Of a DNA stretch of 64,000 nt, positions 22,931 to 33,985 are shown piece after piece; position 1 is the first letter of the stretch; each line of letters opens with the position of its first letter. The stretch is from Platerodrilus igneus (taxonomy: Eukaryota; Arthropoda; Insecta; Coleoptera; Lycidae): contig JARFIW010001319.1 in assembly GCA_036346225.1 (NCBI GenBank), forward strand, positions 516,501 through 580,500, in the 5' to 3' direction. A program made the translations under genes and the position numbers. Under the pieces are notes generated by a model. The model had not been told where the DNA came from and ran no database searches. It saw nothing but the letters and a program-made list of their open reading frames with translations.

Positions 22931-23076
22931 ATAGTGAACATAGTTTAAATTTTAAACTGAGCAAGGACAAAACACCAAAATTAACCAGACGTGTAGAGAA
23001 ATCAGCCATGTTATTCCTATAATTAAATGAAATTACGAATGATAAGACAGAACGCATTTAGACACAAGTTGTCAAC

Positions 23077-23460
23077 ATGGCACTGACAGGTAACACTGAA
23101 AAATGCCATAATATTACAAAACGACAGTATCATACATTTCAAAAGTTTAAAAATTTATTTACACAATACTACTGGGATAACGCACAACAGACAAGTATTA
23201 GGCTGGACTTAACTTCATGCACTTATTCAGAACGAGACAGATACAAAGAGGACTACATCATCGACAAATATAATATGGCACAACATTTGACACCGGACCT
23301 ACACGAGGAGGTGATTATACAGTTTTTGGCCGGACATATTGAGAACGACATGACACATGCTAAAACGATACAAAATATTAAGACGTTGAGGAATTTTCTT
23401 GACATTTTACGGAACTACAATCTACCCCGAGATGATAGAAAACCTTTGGTTTCAATATGA
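23077..23460 (+). pseudogene. Gypsy gag capsid fragment (plus strand)
   Basis: An uninterrupted 127-codon frame matching the capsid middle of insect Gypsy gag proteins. It has a YYWDNAQQTSIRLDL block, the SxYSERDRYKEDYIIDKYN helix, HLTPDLHEEVIIQFLAGHI and a terminal TLRNFLDILRNYN. Gag forms the particle that packages element RNA. It has no start-proximal region and no zinc knuckle, and is cut off at 23460, where the minus-strand pol of another Gypsy begins. It may derive from the same family as the coiled-coil remnant at 19386-19880, but nothing joins them. Confidence 0.75.
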
Positions 23461-24105
23461 AGCTAAGCATAGAAACTTTACAATTTTCTGGATGTATCTT
23501 TCAGCTGGATTCGCCTGTGGATGCATAATGCTGCAAAACACTACTCTGACGTCTTGCTGCTCCCAATAATTGAAAAACCTTTGGTTATTGAAGCATGTTG
23601 CGTTATCCGCCAACACACATTTAAAACAACCAACCTCTCTACAGTATTGTTCCAGTTTTTGATTAGTTTCAATTGTATTACATTCTCTCGTCGGATACAA
23701 TTTCGTAAACTTAGAAAAAATGTCAATTACAATCCGAACATGCTTGTGCCCTTTTCTACTGGTAACTAAATTACTTAAATAATCGACCGCAATCAATTCC
23801 AGAGGATTTTCCACTTGTATACTTTGTACAACATCTTGATTTGTATGGTTCTTATACTTTCCTAAAGTACATAGATGACACGTGATTATTACTAATTTTA
23901 CTATGTTGATATATTTGACTGAAAAAAATGTTTCTCTAAAAATTAAACATAATTTCCTAATCCCAATATGGTCATATTTAATATGTAAGTCCTGAATAAT
24001 AGCCCTAGCCTGCTCCCAATCGACTACATATACCTCCAAATTATGTATCCGCTTACACAAAAAACCATTTATCATGACATTATTTTTAAAGTCAGGTTCA
24101 CTCAC
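23452..24105 (-). pseudogene. Gypsy integrase, truncated
   Basis: A 217-codon segment starts with a linker, then the zinc-binding domain (HIKYDHIGIRKL, CHLCTLGKYKN). The catalytic core reads AVDYLSNLVTSRKGHKHV (first Asp), VIDIFSKFTKLYPTRE, VLADNATCFNNQRFF (second Asp) and MHPQANPAERYIQ (catalytic Glu). All three acidic residues are kept. It ends soon after the Glu helix (KIVKFLCLASY) at the junction with the plus-strand gag, so the C-terminal DNA-binding part and the 3' LTR are missing. Confidence 0.85.
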
Positions 24106-24286
24106 CAGCCTTCTCTTAATAACCTACAATTCTTCACTTTGCTCTTGGTTTCTAAAAATTTCTTCTCGTCCATATGCGGATTCATCTTGTAGTAGATTGT
24201 TGATTGTTATCAATATATCTGATGGTTTTTTATTTGCGTTTTCTCAGTTGCGACTAAAAGCATCCGCTATAAAATTGTTTTCACCC

Positions 24287-24612
24287 TTAATATACTGAAT
24301 TTCGAAGTCGAATTCTTATAACAACAAGCCCCCACCTATACACTCGGTTATTCGAAAACCTGGGTTTCATTAACGCACATAACGCAGAGTGATTGGTTTC
24401 GATTATAAAATGTCTGCCTACCAAATAACATTTCAACTTGCTTACTCCAAAAACTACGGCAGCCATCTCCTTCTCGCTTATGGTGTAATTTAATTGGTGT
24501 GGCTTTAATGTTCTTGAGACAAACAATATCGATACTTCTTCCCCATCTTGGATTTGGTGCAATTCCGCCGCCAAGGCACAATACGACGCATCCGTGCATA
24601 GTATGAATCCTA
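24287..24612 (-). pseudogene. Gypsy RNase H, missing one catalytic Asp
   Basis: Reading down from about 24610, CTDASYCALAAELHQ gives the first catalytic Asp. It is followed by SILFVSRTLKPHQLNYTIS and EKEMAAVVFGVSKLKCYL (Glu present), then FIIETNHSALCALM, where the family has TDHxAL. The Asp of that motif is Asn here, which should abolish cleavage of the RNA strand. The frame then degenerates. It follows the transcriptase with a frame change. Confidence 0.8.
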
Positions 24613-24655
24613 ACTCAAACGTAAGATGCCTTAAAATCAGCTGCTTATGGAATTG

Positions 24656-25351
24656 TTACAGCAGGGTCAAATGTGCTGCCTCCTGACTGTCAGACCATTT
24701 CCATTTTACTCCCTTTTTTAACAGTTTAAAAAGTGCAATCGCCTTCTCTGAAAAAGCTGGCACAAACTTTTTATAAAAGTCAAGGACACCCAAAAATGCC
24801 CTTAATTTCCGAATACTATTTGGCCTCGGATATCTCAGAATCTCCAACAACCTTTCCTTGTCGATGCACATACCTTGATTGTTAACTACATAACCTAAAA
24901 TTTTTACTGTTTTTGAGAAAAATTCACACTGCTCAATATTCAATTTTAATCCAGCCAATTTCAGTTCTAACAAAATTCTTTCCAAGTGGAAATAATGTTG
25001 TTGTTCGGTTTCACGAAAAATCAGTATGTCGTCAACGTAATGTATACAAAATTCTTCATATGCTCCTAAAATCGCTTGCATAGCCTTAATTAATGCTGCA
25101 CTTGATGTAGACAAACCATATGGTACAACTTTAAAATTACATACTCTTCCTTCTATGGAAAACCCCGTGTACCTTCTAGAATTTTTATGTAAAGAAATTA
25201 ACCAAGGCGAGTTTCTTAAATCTAGTTTAAAGTTTGCCACTTAACCTCGTTAAAAGTGTGTCCATGGATGGTGAACAATGAAACTGTGGTTTGGTTCGTT
25301 GATTGATCTTCCTTGCGTCCAAACATAACCGAATACTACCATCCTTCTTAT
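24656..25351 (-). pseudogene. Gypsy reverse transcriptase, core
   Basis: The 24656-25240 segment covers the palm and thumb. It has FKLDLRNSPWLISL (first catalytic Asp region), RVCNFKVVPYGLSTSSA (usual FxxMPFGLxNAP), HYVDDILIF with the YVDD catalytic pair intact, LKLNIEQCEFF and VKILGYVV. It ends in the connection (LRAFLGVLDFYKKFVPAFS, KWKWSDSQEAA). The enzyme copies element RNA into DNA. A frameshift at its start separates it from the protease frame and another at its end from RNase H. Confidence 0.85.
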
Positions 25352-26103
25352 TAAAGACCACCAACGGATTCAAAAAATGTGTTTGAAAGTTGTATTATGT
25401 CGTCATCTAACATTTTTGTAAGTTCTTGGTTTACCTGATCTTTGTATGCTGCGGGTATGGGATAGATTTTTGTACTAAATGGTTCCGAGTTATCAACCTC
25501 CAACACATGCTCGTAACCCAATGCTGTGTTCGCTTGTACTCCTACTAGCTCTGAATGTTTTCTTAATAAATCTCGCACCTCTTCACTTTCCCCATATGGA
25601 CATTTGAAAGTATTACCTATATTCCTCTTCTCTTCATCTACCTCTATAACGTTTATATTTAACTCCGTGTCATCCTCAGTGACCTTATAACTACCCATCC
25701 AGGGCAACTCTACATCCCTAACCTTCACCAAACTCTTATAATCAATCACAATACCCATCTTCTTCATGCTATCTACCCCTAAAATACTTTTAAATTTGAG
25801 TCCAATAACGATGATGAATTCCTGTTCACAGCTTACTACTCCAATTTCTACCCTTAATATTACAATACTATTTACTACAACAAACCTCTTCTTATTCGGA
25901 GCTATCAAATGACTCCTTTTTATCGGCATAACCCTATTCTGAATTTCAGCTTGGATCTCTTTAACGAATTCCTCCGATACCAAACTCGCCTCTGCTCCTG
26001 AATCGAGCAATGATCCTACACACCTATTAAAAATTTTGACTTCCACCAGCGGCAAACAAATTTTCTCTTCCTGTTCCGGTTCTGCTTCTTTCTCTATATC
26101 CAT
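25351..26103 (-). CDS. Gypsy protease and start of reverse transcriptase
   Basis: A 250-codon open segment. Near residue 30 it has LLDSGAEASLVSEEF, the DSG active site of retroviral-type aspartic proteases that process the polyprotein. At about residue 105 it has ILGVDSMKKMGIVIDY, the second half of that fold. The last 40 residues (YPIPAAYKDQVNQEL, then MLDDDIIQLSNTFFES) are the N-terminal fingers of the reverse transcriptase. The segment stops where one or more frame changes (25240-25351) separate it from the rest of the transcriptase. The active site looks intact, but the polyprotein is broken. Confidence 0.82.
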   Translation of the reverse strand: MDIEKEAEPEQEEKICLPLVEVKIFNRCVGSLLDSGAEASLVSEEFVKEIQAEIQNRVMPIKRSHLIAPNKKRFVVVNSIVILRVEIGVVSCEQEFIIVIGLKFKSILGVDSMKKMGIVIDYKSLVKVRDVELPWMGSYKVTEDDTELNINVIEVDEEKRNIGNTFKCPYGESEEVRDLLRKHSELVGVQANTALGYEHVLEVDNSEPFSTKIYPIPAAYKDQVNQELTKMLDDDIIQLSNTFFESVGGL

Positions 26104-26159
26104 AAATTCGCGAGGATGTTCATATTTACAGATGTTTATTTCTAGTGGTTTGTCTTAAA

Positions 26160-27062
26160 TTAAAAATCCTGCCTAGCTCTGGTCTCACCACTAGGTCCAG
26201 GTTGTCCTTCTACCACCTTGGCGTATGTCCTCTTATTCGTGTCCTGACCCTCGGATCTCTCTCCATTACTACCACTCGTCGATGGCCTATTGATTTCTGG
26301 CAAGCTATTTTGCCTCTGTACTCCCTGTCTTGGAGTAGCTCCCCTCGTACTGATATTACTCCTAAAATTATTACCACGTTGTCCCCAGTTGTTCCTAAAA
26401 TTCTGATATTGGTTTGTCCCCCTTTGATTATATCCATTTTCCTTTCTATTATCGAATCTTACTACATTAATATTTTTGTCCCTACTCTCCCGAGGTCTTC
26501 CAGATGCTACATCATCATACCTCTGCAAGTACTCTAAAAATGTCACCCTATCTACTATATTCTGTAAAGCAACGTGTTGCTTGACTTCAACCTCAAAATG
26601 TCGCCTTTATACTTTCCTGCGATTGATTATCCCTAACCTGATCCTGCCTATAATCACTCCAATAATGTTAAGGACTTTTTCCTCTAAATCTAAGTATGAC
26701 GTGATATCCTGCCCAACTAAATTATACCAGGCCTCTGCATTATCTTTTAATAAGGCCTTTACCACATTTAACTTTGCCTGTTAATCGTACAAATTACAAA
26801 CTAATGTTCTAACATTATTTATAAAGATTTGTTGGTTCACCCTATTGTCACCAAAAAATTTCATTTGTTGCTCAACTGAAATGTTACAAGAAAAAATCCT
26901 TGGGCTATCCCCCGCTAAAGCACTAATATTCTGTCTGATCCCTGTAACCTCTCTCCCAAATCGGCTTAACTCATCTCTGCACGACTCACTCACCTCAGTC
27001 ATTTTTCCGTTAATCTCTTCTTCACAAAAAATGCTCACTTCCGTTTTAATTTCCCATTTCAT
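26160..27062 (-). pseudogene. Gypsy gag, frameshifted
   Basis: Read downward from 27062, an N-terminal helical segment (EEINGKMTEVSESCRDEL, then RIFSCNISVEQQMKFFGDN) leads into the capsid. The capsid segment reads KLNVVKALLKDNAEAWYNL (about 26780-26715). After it the frame breaks twice between about 26690 and 26560; HYWSDYRQDQVRDNQSQ can be read in another frame. The open segment 26546-26160 gives the end of the capsid (TFLEYLQRYDDVASGRPRE) and an Asn/Arg/Gly-rich tail (NQYQNFRNNWGQRGNNFRS) without a zinc knuckle. The tail is a likely RNA-binding substitute, as in several insect Gypsy gags. Confidence 0.75.
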
Positions 27063-27645
27063 TCTGAATACCTATTATATTCCTCTCATTCTTTTCAACT
27101 CTCATTTCAACCTCCGTCATTTTTACCGTTAAACTATTTTTGAAATCAGAGAATTCCTTGACCTCTCTATCTTTTCACTTAAAGATTCTGTCAATTGCTT
27201 AAACGTCCAGTTCGATTCGGCACTCGACTGATCAAATTTCTGGTTTGATTCTGCACTCATTTGCTCCACTTTTCTTTTTGATTCTTCCCCATTTCTCTAA
27301 ATTCTTCAAACTTCCAGTTTGATTCCCCCAGCCGCATTTCTTCTAACATTCTCATCATCAACTCATTTTCTTGGTCTCCCGATTCCGTCCTTGATTGGTC
27401 CTCACTACCTCCTGATTCCTCCATTTTTCCTGATTTTTTCAAACAATGCACTATTGTCACTTTCAATTTCCACTCCTTCACTCCTAAGCCACTCCTTTCT
27501 TAACATTCGTTCACAGCACACCACTCATACATCCACTAATTCCAAAAATAAAAATACACATACAAAAAAACTAAAATTATTTACAAAACCAATTAACTCC
27601 TTAATCTCAGGTCGCCAGTTTCCTGAAATAAAAAAAAAATTATCT
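27063..27645. other. Degenerate gag 5' region and leader of the minus-strand Gypsy
   Basis: Minus-strand frames here (for example 27481-27257, Glu/Lys/Ser-rich, helical) are in the right place for the gag N-terminus but are broken. The plus-strand frame at 27319-27690 is its shadow. The leader between the primer-binding site and gag is about 200 bases. Confidence 0.45.
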
Positions 27646-27649
27646 GGAA

Positions 27650-27678
27650 TCAAGCCCCTCACGTTCGGGTCGCCATAT
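27650..27678 (-). promoter_or_regulatory. Primer-binding site of the minus-strand Gypsy
   Basis: On the minus strand TGGCGACCCGAACGTGAGGG lies directly after ACAATAAAATA and about 600 bases upstream of gag. TGGCGACCC is the usual start of an element's tRNA-priming site, and an AATAAA just before it fits the R/U5 part of a 5' LTR. I cannot assign the tRNA with certainty. Confidence 0.6.
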
Positions 27679-27689
27679 TTTATTGTGTA

Positions 27690-28800
27690 GTCCCTCGGCT
27701 ATACAGCTCTGCCCCTCTTTACTTCATTAAAAACCCTTATACTAAACACAGACGCTTACTTGGGTTGTTGAATCCAAAAACTCCGCCTCACTGCTACCAT
27801 GCTATAACCTAAAAGAAAATCCACTCTACATTCACACTCAATATAACGCAATTCACAAATACGACACACTCTATTTACGGTCAATAAATATTACATTCTC
27901 ATAAGATTTTACATTATGTACATTTGGATACTTTGTACTAACAATTTTATTTTCAAGGAAATATATCACTTCGATAACCTTATTAAATAATTATCCTGTT
28001 AAAGTGGGAGGGCATTCCTCATACCTAACTTCATCCCTTCATCTTAACATGAGCTCATAGTAAAACTTTTTAACCAAACCAAACCAAACAAAATTAAATA
28101 AGCCTTCTATACTTTTTACAATATATCCTGGTTATCTGTAAATCACTACTCCTTGACAACCCAAATAATTTTCATTCACCTCGAAAGTCCCATAAATTTA
28201 TAGTTCAATAAATACAACAATTAAAAAAATACACCAAAGCACAAAAAGTAAAAAGAATCATTGCAAATAGTCACCACACAATGTTTGAATAAAAGTGGTT
28301 ACCTGGTAACAATCTTCAACAGCTATCCTCCAACTAACCCTTGCAGATGATGCAGTCGAGTATGGCTCTACTCTATGGAACTGCTATCCGCTTGCATCAA
28401 TGTCACTCTCTGAATGCTACTACCTCAAAATTTCTCTTCATTAAAATAACCATCCACATCCAACTTGCAAAATTTCCAATTTATAACCAGTTAATTATTG
28501 ATTGCTGCCTTCACCATTCATTTCCAAATTTTAATACATTTCAAAACCAAAATAGAAATTGTAGTACTTATGTATACCATCTACGTACCGTTCCTAATTC
28601 TTTATTTAACTTTGAGCTTTTATGTAACTGGACATTCCACATTACACACACTTGTGTGTTCTAATCTTAATAAACAAAATATAACTTCACTAAATATTTC
28701 AATGGAAGTAACTTTGTAGAATACAGGAATGACGAAAAATTAAGAGAGTGTCACCCTTCCTTTCGGGTGATTATATAGCATCGGTCGGCCCCCCCTTGTT
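27690..28800. other. Probable 5' LTR region of the minus-strand Gypsy; otherwise no gene
   Basis: AT-rich sequence upstream of the primer-binding site in element orientation; the LTR start was not found. A small perfect hairpin TCACCC-TTCCTTTC-GGGTGA lies at about 28750-28769, followed by a C7 run. Open frames at 28341-28719 have no family features. Confidence 0.35.
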
Positions 28801-29944
28801 AAAATTTAGCACGTAAACCTCCAACAGAAAACAACAATTCTCCGTAGAACTGTAACCGACTCTCATTTCCTGTGAAAAGTTCCAACCGTATTCGTTTTCT
28901 ATGAATATCGCTCGACAAACACACCAAAATACTCGGAAAACCTCACAAAACCGTCAGCCGACTCTATGCTTCGGCGAAAACTAGTCTCAACAAACTTTCA
29001 ATTCTGGCTACGTCTACGCCTTCCACTTAAACAAATATCTTTCATCTCTTTCCTACATATAGCATCCTTTCACATTTATGCTTCTCTCCTATCGATATTT
29101 ACCCTTCCTACGACCAACTTGTTGCGCGCCTACCTTTAACGTCCCATCAAATCACTCAAACTCTCTCCCTTGCTTTTAACCGATCCGTGTTTGCTGTTAA
29201 AGTTCTTACAAATTATTGATTTTTCTACCTTCTCCAAACAAATTTGCATACCGCCTCCCAACCATACTACTTCTATGATAAAATCCTAAAAATGTAGTGC
29301 TTCTCTCTCACATTCATACGTTCTGCATCGTCCATTTTCTTCTTTAACCGCTTGGTTCTGTTTCCCTACTGTGCTACCTTCTCGATTACCATGATATCTT
29401 ATGCTGTTTCTCCGTCCTACTTATATGCTTCCATTCATCCTTGTTTATCTGATCATTTAAAAGTCAACAAACTAACCAACACCTGTTATCTACGCTCCTT
29501 TACTAACACATACGAAAACGCTATCTTTCCTTATACAATATTGATCCGTATTCTTTAACGGCCATCTGCCTTTGCTGTATATCAATTACACAAATTTTCA
29601 ACAATCTGTCTTTCTTGGAACATATTAAATTTTTATAGCCTCGTTCGCTTAGATAACGTTCCCCTGTTTCTTTGTAGCGTTTGAAATGTTTCTGGTTTTA
29701 CCCTATGTTAACGAATACAAAAAGCTTTTGCACAAAATAAAAGCGGTATTTATTTCGTGTTGCTTCTAAACCCTTATTATCCTAATTAAATATTATGTTG
29801 TCCTTTATAACTAAATACACCTAAAATTACATCAACCCTAAACTATCATACGTTGACTAAGCTCTAATTTTTATTTACAAATACCTAATTAATTAAATAA
29901 ATTTATCGCTTAAGCCATGACCTTTTAATTAGCTTCTAACTACA
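28801..29944. other. No recognisable gene
   Basis: AT-rich sequence with pyrimidine bias on the plus strand (many CTT, TTC and TCC words). No domain or repeat recognised. Confidence 0.5.
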
Positions 29945-29990
29945 CAATTATAGATATATAGATATATATATATATATATATATATATATT
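29945..29990. repeat. (AT)n microsatellite
   Basis: TATAGATATAGATATATAT grading into a pure AT run and ending TATTGCTATAA, the same TTGCT junction seen at 3780. Confidence 0.95.
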
Positions 29991-31539
29991 GCTATAATTA
30001 TAGGGTAGTTTAGGGGTAGGTTAAGTCACAGGGGTCGTAAAATAAATAAAAGGAACTTCCAGTTAACAAAAGCACATAATTACAGATATTGTAAGAGTAA
30101 ATAGGTCACTATACATATTGTTAGTTGAGAGCACACTGTATATAAAAGTACTATAGATTAAACGCATAAGAAATAGAAATATCCAAGAGTAGTTACAAGT
30201 TAAGATATATTTTAAAAACTTAACAAAATGCATCAAAATTAAATTAAGGGAAAACCTATATGAATTTACTTGATAAAAGTTTGACAAGTGCGTTAAATAT
30301 ATCATCGTATACGCAGGCTAAAATTATGCATTATTTGAATAAATCCTACGTGACATAAAGTATTACATTTGTTCAAAAATCTAATTTAACTAGGAAATAA
30401 ACAAACACCAAATTTATTTCGGTTTAGATTAGAATAAGCAAAAAACAATGAATACGTGACTTAATAAACAGAAATTTGTGGGATTTCTCAATAAAACAGC
30501 ATAGTATGTAAATGAATACGTGACAATTTAAGCTTTCATACAAGTATTTGAACTATACAATTGGTAAAATTTCCCAGAGTACACAAAAGATAAACGCAGG
30601 TGTCGCCCGAACACGTAAAACAACGAATAGAAAACAAGAGGTACGGCTTATAAAGACGATAACATTTGAGCGACGAGTTTAGTATACATTTTAAACTGGG
30701 CTACGACGATACTCAGAAGTGCTAAATTATTCACGTAACCAGTAATACGAAAGTAAATGAAAATCATTTTATAAAAGTGTAAAAATTGTGCAAGTGAGCC
30801 GATCTATTACAGACGTAAGTAAACAACAATTTAGTAAAAATATACAATTTCTAACATAAATAAAATAGGGCTCTGGAGACTACTCTAGAGATCACTCTGG
30901 AGAATCATGGTAAATGTCCTATTACTGTCTTGTTAATTACAGAGATGGAAAACATTTTATTTACTGATATTCAAATTGAATCTTAAATTAGATTAACTTA
31001 TGGGATTTTTATAACGATTTGGATAGTATTTTGGTTTTGGTGTTGACTTCCAAATTCGACTCTAAATATTCAGACTGGGCACGAAAACTCTTGGGGATGC
31101 AAAGAAACTACTGAACCATTCCAGGTTAGCTATATTGATATAATTTATTTCTGTAAACTGTTTTAATTCAATATTTTTTTGCATATGTAAGTCAACAAAA
31201 CAGGGGTTTCATTGATCAATTTATGAAAGGTAATAGACATCTTGAAACGTTTCAAAAGGTCTCTAAATATAAACAAAAGGCTCGTTTTGCTGGCTTTAAT
31301 TTGTTAAATCTGGTATATGTAAATATTTTGAAAAGGGGAATATTTTAGAGGTTGTAAATATTTAATCATTATATTATGTATTGTAGAATTGCTTTATTTA
31401 ACTGAATCAGCTAGTTGAGGCAAAGAAAATCCATAACTTAACAATTCACATCATAAGTGCTTGATAAATATAAAGGAGTAATAACACAGCATCTTATAGA
31501 CCAAATCGCGGGACATAATATAAAGGAAAGTATCAGCAT
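29991..31539. other. No recognisable gene
   Basis: AT-rich, non-repetitive, stops in all frames. Confidence 0.5.
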
Positions 31540-31580
31540 TTTATGACGTCCATCGTAGGGGCTGGAAAGTATCACAGCAA
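31540..31580 (-). repeat. Single unit of the 37-38 bp minisatellite family
   Basis: The minus strand reads ATTGCTGTGATACTTTC, then CAGCCCCTACGATGGACGTCA. It matches the units at 3781-4076 in order and spacing, and it too directly abuts an AT microsatellite. Confidence 0.65.
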
Positions 31581-31690
31581 TATATATATATATGTGTGTG
31601 TGTGTGTGTATGTGTGTGTGCGTGTGTGTGTGTGTGTGCGCGCGAGAGCGTGCGTGCGCGTGCGCGCGTGCGTGCGCGTGCATCTGTGTG
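31575..31690. repeat. Compound (AT)(GT)(GC) microsatellite
   Basis: AT run, then GTGTGT, then GCGTGCGTGCGCG; alternating purine-pyrimidine throughout. Frames through it give low-complexity peptides only. Confidence 0.95.
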
Positions 31691-33614
31691 ATAATGAGGT
31701 CACAAAAGGTTGTCGAGCGCCAAATTCTGTGAAAAAAACCCACCCAAAACCGAGAAAAGTAAAATTTCACAATATTTAAATTTTACCCTGTATAAACGTT
31801 CAAGCATATTACCTCAACAAGCTAAATATATTCTCATGCAACATAAAAATGCTTTAAGTACATATAATGTTGTAATACCATTTAAGAAGGAAGCGCAACT
31901 TTAATCCGTGTGTAAATAATGATTTTCTAGAAAAATAGCTTTAAAGTAAGTTTTATTGCATCGTAAAACGCTTCTCATTCATTTAAAAATACCAAATAAA
32001 TTTTAATTAGTGAAAACACAAGAACATTTATTGTGTAATTAGAATCCGTGTGTAAATATTATTCTCCTGAACAATCTAAGTTTTATTGCGCGTATGTAGA
32101 CCGAAAAACATCCGCTTTAAATAACTTCGATTTTAAGCTATTCCCTTTAAGATATGCGAAGCTAAAATCCGTACTTAGTTAGAATTCAAAAATCAATCCT
32201 TAGAAATATTACAATAAGCATTATTTATTCAAAATGTAATATTCTGCATTTATTAAAGAAAAATAATCCAAAATTTTCGAATATTTATGCTAATAAAATA
32301 AAAGAATACGTCATTTTCTTCAAGAAATGTCCTCAAAGCTATTAAATCAGCAAATTAATTATCTTTGAATAAACGCCCAACTTCAAGGAAGCACCACTAC
32401 CTTAAGACTATAAAATAGATAAGATAGTGCGTTTAATAGTTCTAATTATAGTACAGAAGTCGTAAAAGACTGATTTTTAATGCTTTAAAAAAGGATGCGA
32501 GGCGTTTTACAAGCGCTTTAATTTTTAAAACTGAGCTCATTAGAGATAAAGTGCAAAATATAGGTCGATTATTATATCATGCGTGACTAATGCTTTGGGA
32601 ATACAATAGAAGGAAATTGAAAGATGATGTGATGAGTTTGTTTTAGTATATAAAGACGGAAGTAATTAGGAAGCGAGTCATTTATTTCTTTGACAGCAAA
32701 CATATTATTTCAAAAGTTGTAATTCATCCTGTAACATAGAAATTGGACAATGAACCATAATTATTTTAAATAGTACGATAAAGATTAATTGTAAATAATA
32801 TTAGTGCAAAATTACACACTAATTTTAAGCCATTAAAAATAAACGTACTTTACAAACTAACTGATACATCTACGTGCGAAAATGAAAATTTGAAATGGAA
32901 CCAGGAACATTTGAATGCAGTTAATTAAAATGGAAACAATATTTTAAATAGTAATTATAAGCAAAGACAGGTAGCCAAAAGAAGAATTTGAAGGTTCAAA
33001 CCGCAAGTACAAATTTGTTTCAAATCTAGAAACCTAATTGGTATATTATTAAGTAGACTAAGCTACAATAAGTTTTTAATTTTTTTATGTATAAAAATTA
33101 TTTGGAAACGAATAAGTTTATTTCAGCAATTTTGAGGTCAAAGCTCTAGGCGTTTTTGACTCATAAAAATTTCTGTACACTCGTTGACCAAGTATGGTGA
33201 CCCAGGTAATAATAATAATAAATAAAAAAATATTTAAATTATCTAGCAAAATTTAATGTAAGTCTTGCGATTCACATAGAAACGTTTAGCAGTTTTCAAA
33301 TAATTAATGAGGATCAAGTGAAGACTGTATTAATACATAAAATATTCAGAAGTTAAACTTTGTCTAAACTTTAGATGTAAATTGTATCTATAAGCATTAC
33401 TTATATCTGTGTATGTAAAAGATTGTGTAGACAATGTGTATAAAAGAAATATGTTTTTAAATGTATAGAAGATTGTTCATTGATGTTTCTCGAGATTTCT
33501 GTTTCATTTCATTTTCATAAAATTCACAACATATTTTTCACCGAGCTAGTCAAGCAGGAAAAACAGCAGGGTAAGTTAAAAATTCATATTTTCTATTGCA
33601 TTCTTACATCAATA
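31691..33614. other. No recognisable gene
   Basis: AT-rich non-coding sequence, no domain or repeat recognised. Confidence 0.5.
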
Positions 33615-33686
33615 CAGGGAGGTTGTATCTGATTCACAGCAGAATTTTGTGACTCGCAACGTTTAGGCACCCAAATCACAGCTATA
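33615..33686 (-). repeat. Divergent units of the 37-38 bp minisatellite family
   Basis: The minus strand reads AGCTGTGATTTGGGTGCC, TAAACGTTGCGAGTCAC, AAAATTCTGCTGTGAATC. The ACGTTG, GTCAC and GCTGTGA blocks occur in the same order and spacing as in 3781-4076. It lies about 80 bases from another AT tract. Confidence 0.5.
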
Positions 33687-33805
33687 TATAAAAGTTATTA
33701 TTTCATCTTATTCACTGTAATACGATAGTATTTATCAACTTACCTTGTGTAATTAACTATCTAAAATATTTATATATATATAATAGGTAGTTTCTCGAGC
33801 GGTAG

Positions 33806-33808
<3 letters not shown>

Positions 33809-33854
<46 letters not shown>

Positions 33855-33924
33855 TCTGTTGGTTTCTTGGGATGCACTCGTTCGTTTAATAGTTTTTTGA
33901 TGTGCATCCCAAGAAACCAACAGA

Positions 33925-33968
<44 letters not shown>
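33809..33968. repeat. Long AT-armed perfect hairpin
   Basis: A 24 bp perfect inverted repeat, GATCTGTTGGTTTCTTGGG plus ATGCA at 33853-33876 and its complement at 33903-33926. The loop is 26 bases. Outside lie (TA)n arms of about 42-44 bases on each side, which are also complementary. The whole could fold into a stem of roughly 66-68 bp. Frames through it are artefacts of the repeat. Confidence 0.9.
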
Positions 33969-33969
<1 letters not shown>

Positions 33970-33985
33970 TGCTGTAAATAGTTGC

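Larger units (their letters stand above)
23452..27680 (-). mobile_element. Gypsy-superfamily LTR retrotransposon, decayed, 3' end missing
   Basis: Minus-strand element in the order primer-binding site (27678-27650), gag (27062-26160), protease (26103-about 25700), reverse transcriptase (25500-24656), RNase H (24610-24287), integrase (24105-23452). This is the Ty3/Gypsy gene order. It ends abruptly inside integrase at a junction with a plus-strand gag fragment. Neither LTR could be delimited with confidence. Confidence 0.88.

Noticed and set aside
27319..27690. 123-codon plus-strand frame
   Set aside because: Antisense shadow of the Gypsy gag leader and primer-binding site.
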